Source: Helicobacter sp. (GTDB lineage Bacteria; Campylobacterota; Campylobacteria; Campylobacterales; Helicobacteraceae). Taken from it: 7,014 bases of DNA. Position 1 is the first letter of the stretch, and the number at the start of each line of letters is the position of its first letter. The position numbers and the translations under genes were made by a program. This document shows positions 5,834-7,014 of this stretch, one piece after another. A model generated the notes under the pieces. It was given only the letters and a program-made list of their open reading frames with translations, made no database searches and was not told the DNA's origin. The DNA is taken from positions 1 to 7,014 of the forward strand of contig JALEPE010000029.1 in assembly GCA_022766795.1 (NCBI GenBank), given 5' to 3'.

Positions 5834-7014
5834 ATAAATGATACTTTGTAACCAAATAATCCGCTAACCATTGACTTGCTCTCCCAAAATTATACACATT
5901 TTCATCTCTATATTTTTGAATCTTAGCACTCCATGATTCTCTATTTGCTTGAATATCCTCTAAAATTTCTAATATATTATTTTCTGCCTCATAATTGCTT
6001 AAGTTGATACCAAGCATATCATCAATTTTTGACCTTCCAAACATTTTATTAACTCTATTGTGCGGCAATACAATCACAGGTTTTTTAACTAACAATGGGT
6101 AGGTAAATTTTGTCGTTGTTTTTCCGCAAATCAAACAAAACGATTCTTGATAACTAGAGACAAGAAAAGATTCACTTGCGTCAATACATAAATCCCCTCT
6201 AAAACTACTTAAAATCTCCATATACTCCGGTAACTCCAAAAACTCATAACGTTGCCTTAAAATAACCTTATATTTCTTCAGAATTTTTTGAATCATTTTT
6301 GACATTTGGCGCAACTCTTCCATATCATAAGGGGCTATTAACACACTATTTGCCCCCCCCCCCGCAGAAGCAGCACTAAACTTCTCCAACATTACATCAA
6401 AACCTAAATAGCCAGAAGGGATATATTTTTCTCTTTCTTCTGCTAAATACTTTTTGTCAAAAACACACACTGCTTTAAAACGATTAATATGATTACAATC
6501 AATGAGGCTAGTATAATCACCAAAACAATGCCCAATATGTATTAAATTTTTATGTTGTAATCCAAAATCACTATTTTCTAATAATAACTCCCCAAAATCA
6601 ATATATTTTAAATAAACACCAAGCCAATACAATACTAAACAACGCTCACTATTGTAAATTTTAAACTTTTCATAAATGTTTATATCCGTACAAAGCAAAA
6701 CAACTTTTACACCTCTTTTGAGCAATTCATCACACAAAAATCCATTATGCTTTCCTCCACCTATTCGCTCATAAATCATCACAACAGCTTTTTCATTTCT
6801 TATGAACTCTTGTTTCACTCTATCGCACACTTTTTGAATATGCCATTCTACGCTATCATCTTTATAGGAAAAGCCAAATTTTTCTATATTTTGCTTCATA
6901 TTTGCAAGCTTATTCTCATAATTATCTGCCAAAAAGCTCAATGCAAGATCAATATCAATATTTTTTCCTTGATGCTTTTTAGCAAAGTTTTCAAGGCTTG
7001 TTTCTCTATTGCCA
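5832..7014 (-). CDS. GT-B / CDP-glycerol glycerophosphotransferase-like protein, 5'-partial, phase-variable (ON)
   Basis: The reading frame is open to the window edge. A TTG at 6941 could serve as a start, but 24 further in-frame codons lie upstream of it without a stop, so the gene very probably begins outside the window; 393 residues are visible. The C-terminal half resembles the CDP-glycerol glycerophosphotransferase/GT-B group: a strand plus HIGHCFGD, then a GYLGFDVML segment (compare the family's GxPxxD turn), an IAPYD strand opening the second domain, and a TKFTYPLLVKKPVIVLP stretch like the donor-site region. No signal peptide or membrane segment is visible, so a cytoplasmic or peripheral transferase acting on a surface glycan is inferred. 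A G11 tract encodes Gly-Gly-Gly between the two halves, in frame here. The stop TAA lies 12 bases before the next gene. Family assignment is by pattern only; a glycosyltransferase of another family is possible. Confidence 0.6.
   Translation of the reverse strand, partial: GNRETSLENFAKKHQGKNIDIDLALSFLADNYENKLANMKQNIEKFGFSYKDDSVEWHIQKVCDRVKQEFIRNEKAVVMIYERIGGGKHNGFLCDELLKRGVKVVLLCTDINIYEKFKIYNSERCLVLYWLGVYLKYIDFGELLLENSDFGLQHKNLIHIGHCFGDYTSLIDCNHINRFKAVCVFDKKYLAEEREKYIPSGYLGFDVMLEKFSAASAGGGANSVLIAPYDMEELRQMSKMIQKILKKYKVILRQRYEFLELPEYMEILSSFRGDLCIDASESFLVSSYQESFCLICGKTTTKFTYPLLVKKPVIVLPHNRVNKMFGRSKIDDMLGINLSNYEAENNILEILEDIQANRESWSAKIQKYRDENVYNFGRASQWLADYLVTKYHL
6353..6363 (-). repeat. G11 homopolymer (phase-variation tract) in the transferase gene, frame ON
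   Basis: Eleven consecutive C on the plus strand, read as G11 in the gene, encode Ala-Gly-Gly-Gly-Ala. The frame is open for tract lengths of 2 modulo 3 (8, 11, 14). At length 9 or 12 the frame hits TAG two codons after the tract. At length 10 it reaches TAA five codons after the tract. Any one-base slip therefore truncates the protein between its two halves. Confidence 0.9.

Noticed and set aside
3302..6350. CACACTATT next to two of the C tracts (3302-3310 and 6342-6350) as a shared cassette or recombination site
   Set aside because: The nine bases lie on opposite sides of the two tracts and the flanking sequence does not continue to match, so chance is the simpler explanation.
1..7014. Internal promoters, terminators, RNA genes, insertion sequences or CRISPR repeats
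   Set aside because: Genes overlap or are 8-12 bases apart, no hairpin plus T-run or repeat array was found by reading, and AT-rich -10-like strings inside genes are not specific enough to call.

Overview
The window is AT-rich bacterial DNA in which essentially every base is coding, all on the minus strand, so transcription runs from position 7014 towards position 1. Three long G tracts (on the coding strand) sit inside genes. Together with tightly overlapping genes, AAAGGA/AGGAG ribosome sites and TTG starts, they point to a Campylobacterota genome, most likely Helicobacter, with Campylobacter as the alternative. Intragenic poly-G tracts of 9-11 bases are the classic slipped-strand phase-variation device of surface-structure genes in that group. 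This is an inference from style; no taxonomic marker gene is present.

In transcription order the window holds: (A) the 3' part of a GT-B/CDP-glycerol-transferase-like protein (7013-5832), with an in-frame G11 tract; (B) a radical SAM/SPASM-type protein (5819-4854); (C) a second radical SAM protein with SPASM-like C-terminal cysteines (4864-3770); (D) a tandem paralogue of C (3760-2673), split by a G10 tract and out of frame here; (E) a short methyltransferase-like gene (2664-2283), split by a G9 tract and out of frame here; (F, G) the N- and C-terminal halves of a split, thiamine-diphosphate-dependent transketolase (2286-1489 and 1492-608); (H) a class I SAM-dependent methyltransferase whose 3' end lies beyond position 1 (615-1). 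Neighbouring genes overlap by 4-11 bases or are separated by 8-12 bases, so this is one translationally coupled operon whose two ends are outside the window. No promoter, terminator, RNA gene, insertion sequence or CRISPR array was seen, and there is no gene-free stretch.

The combination of three adjacent radical SAM enzymes, a split transketolase, two methyltransferase-type genes and a transferase fits a locus that makes and attaches an unusual, possibly branched or methylated, sugar on a surface polysaccharide (capsule, LPS O-chain or glycan). The substrate cannot be read from the sequence. The three G tracts all need a length of 2 modulo 3 to be in frame. As sequenced, A is ON while D and E are OFF, so the locus behaves like a three-bit phase-variable switch with one radical SAM copy (C) fixed and its paralogue (D) switchable.
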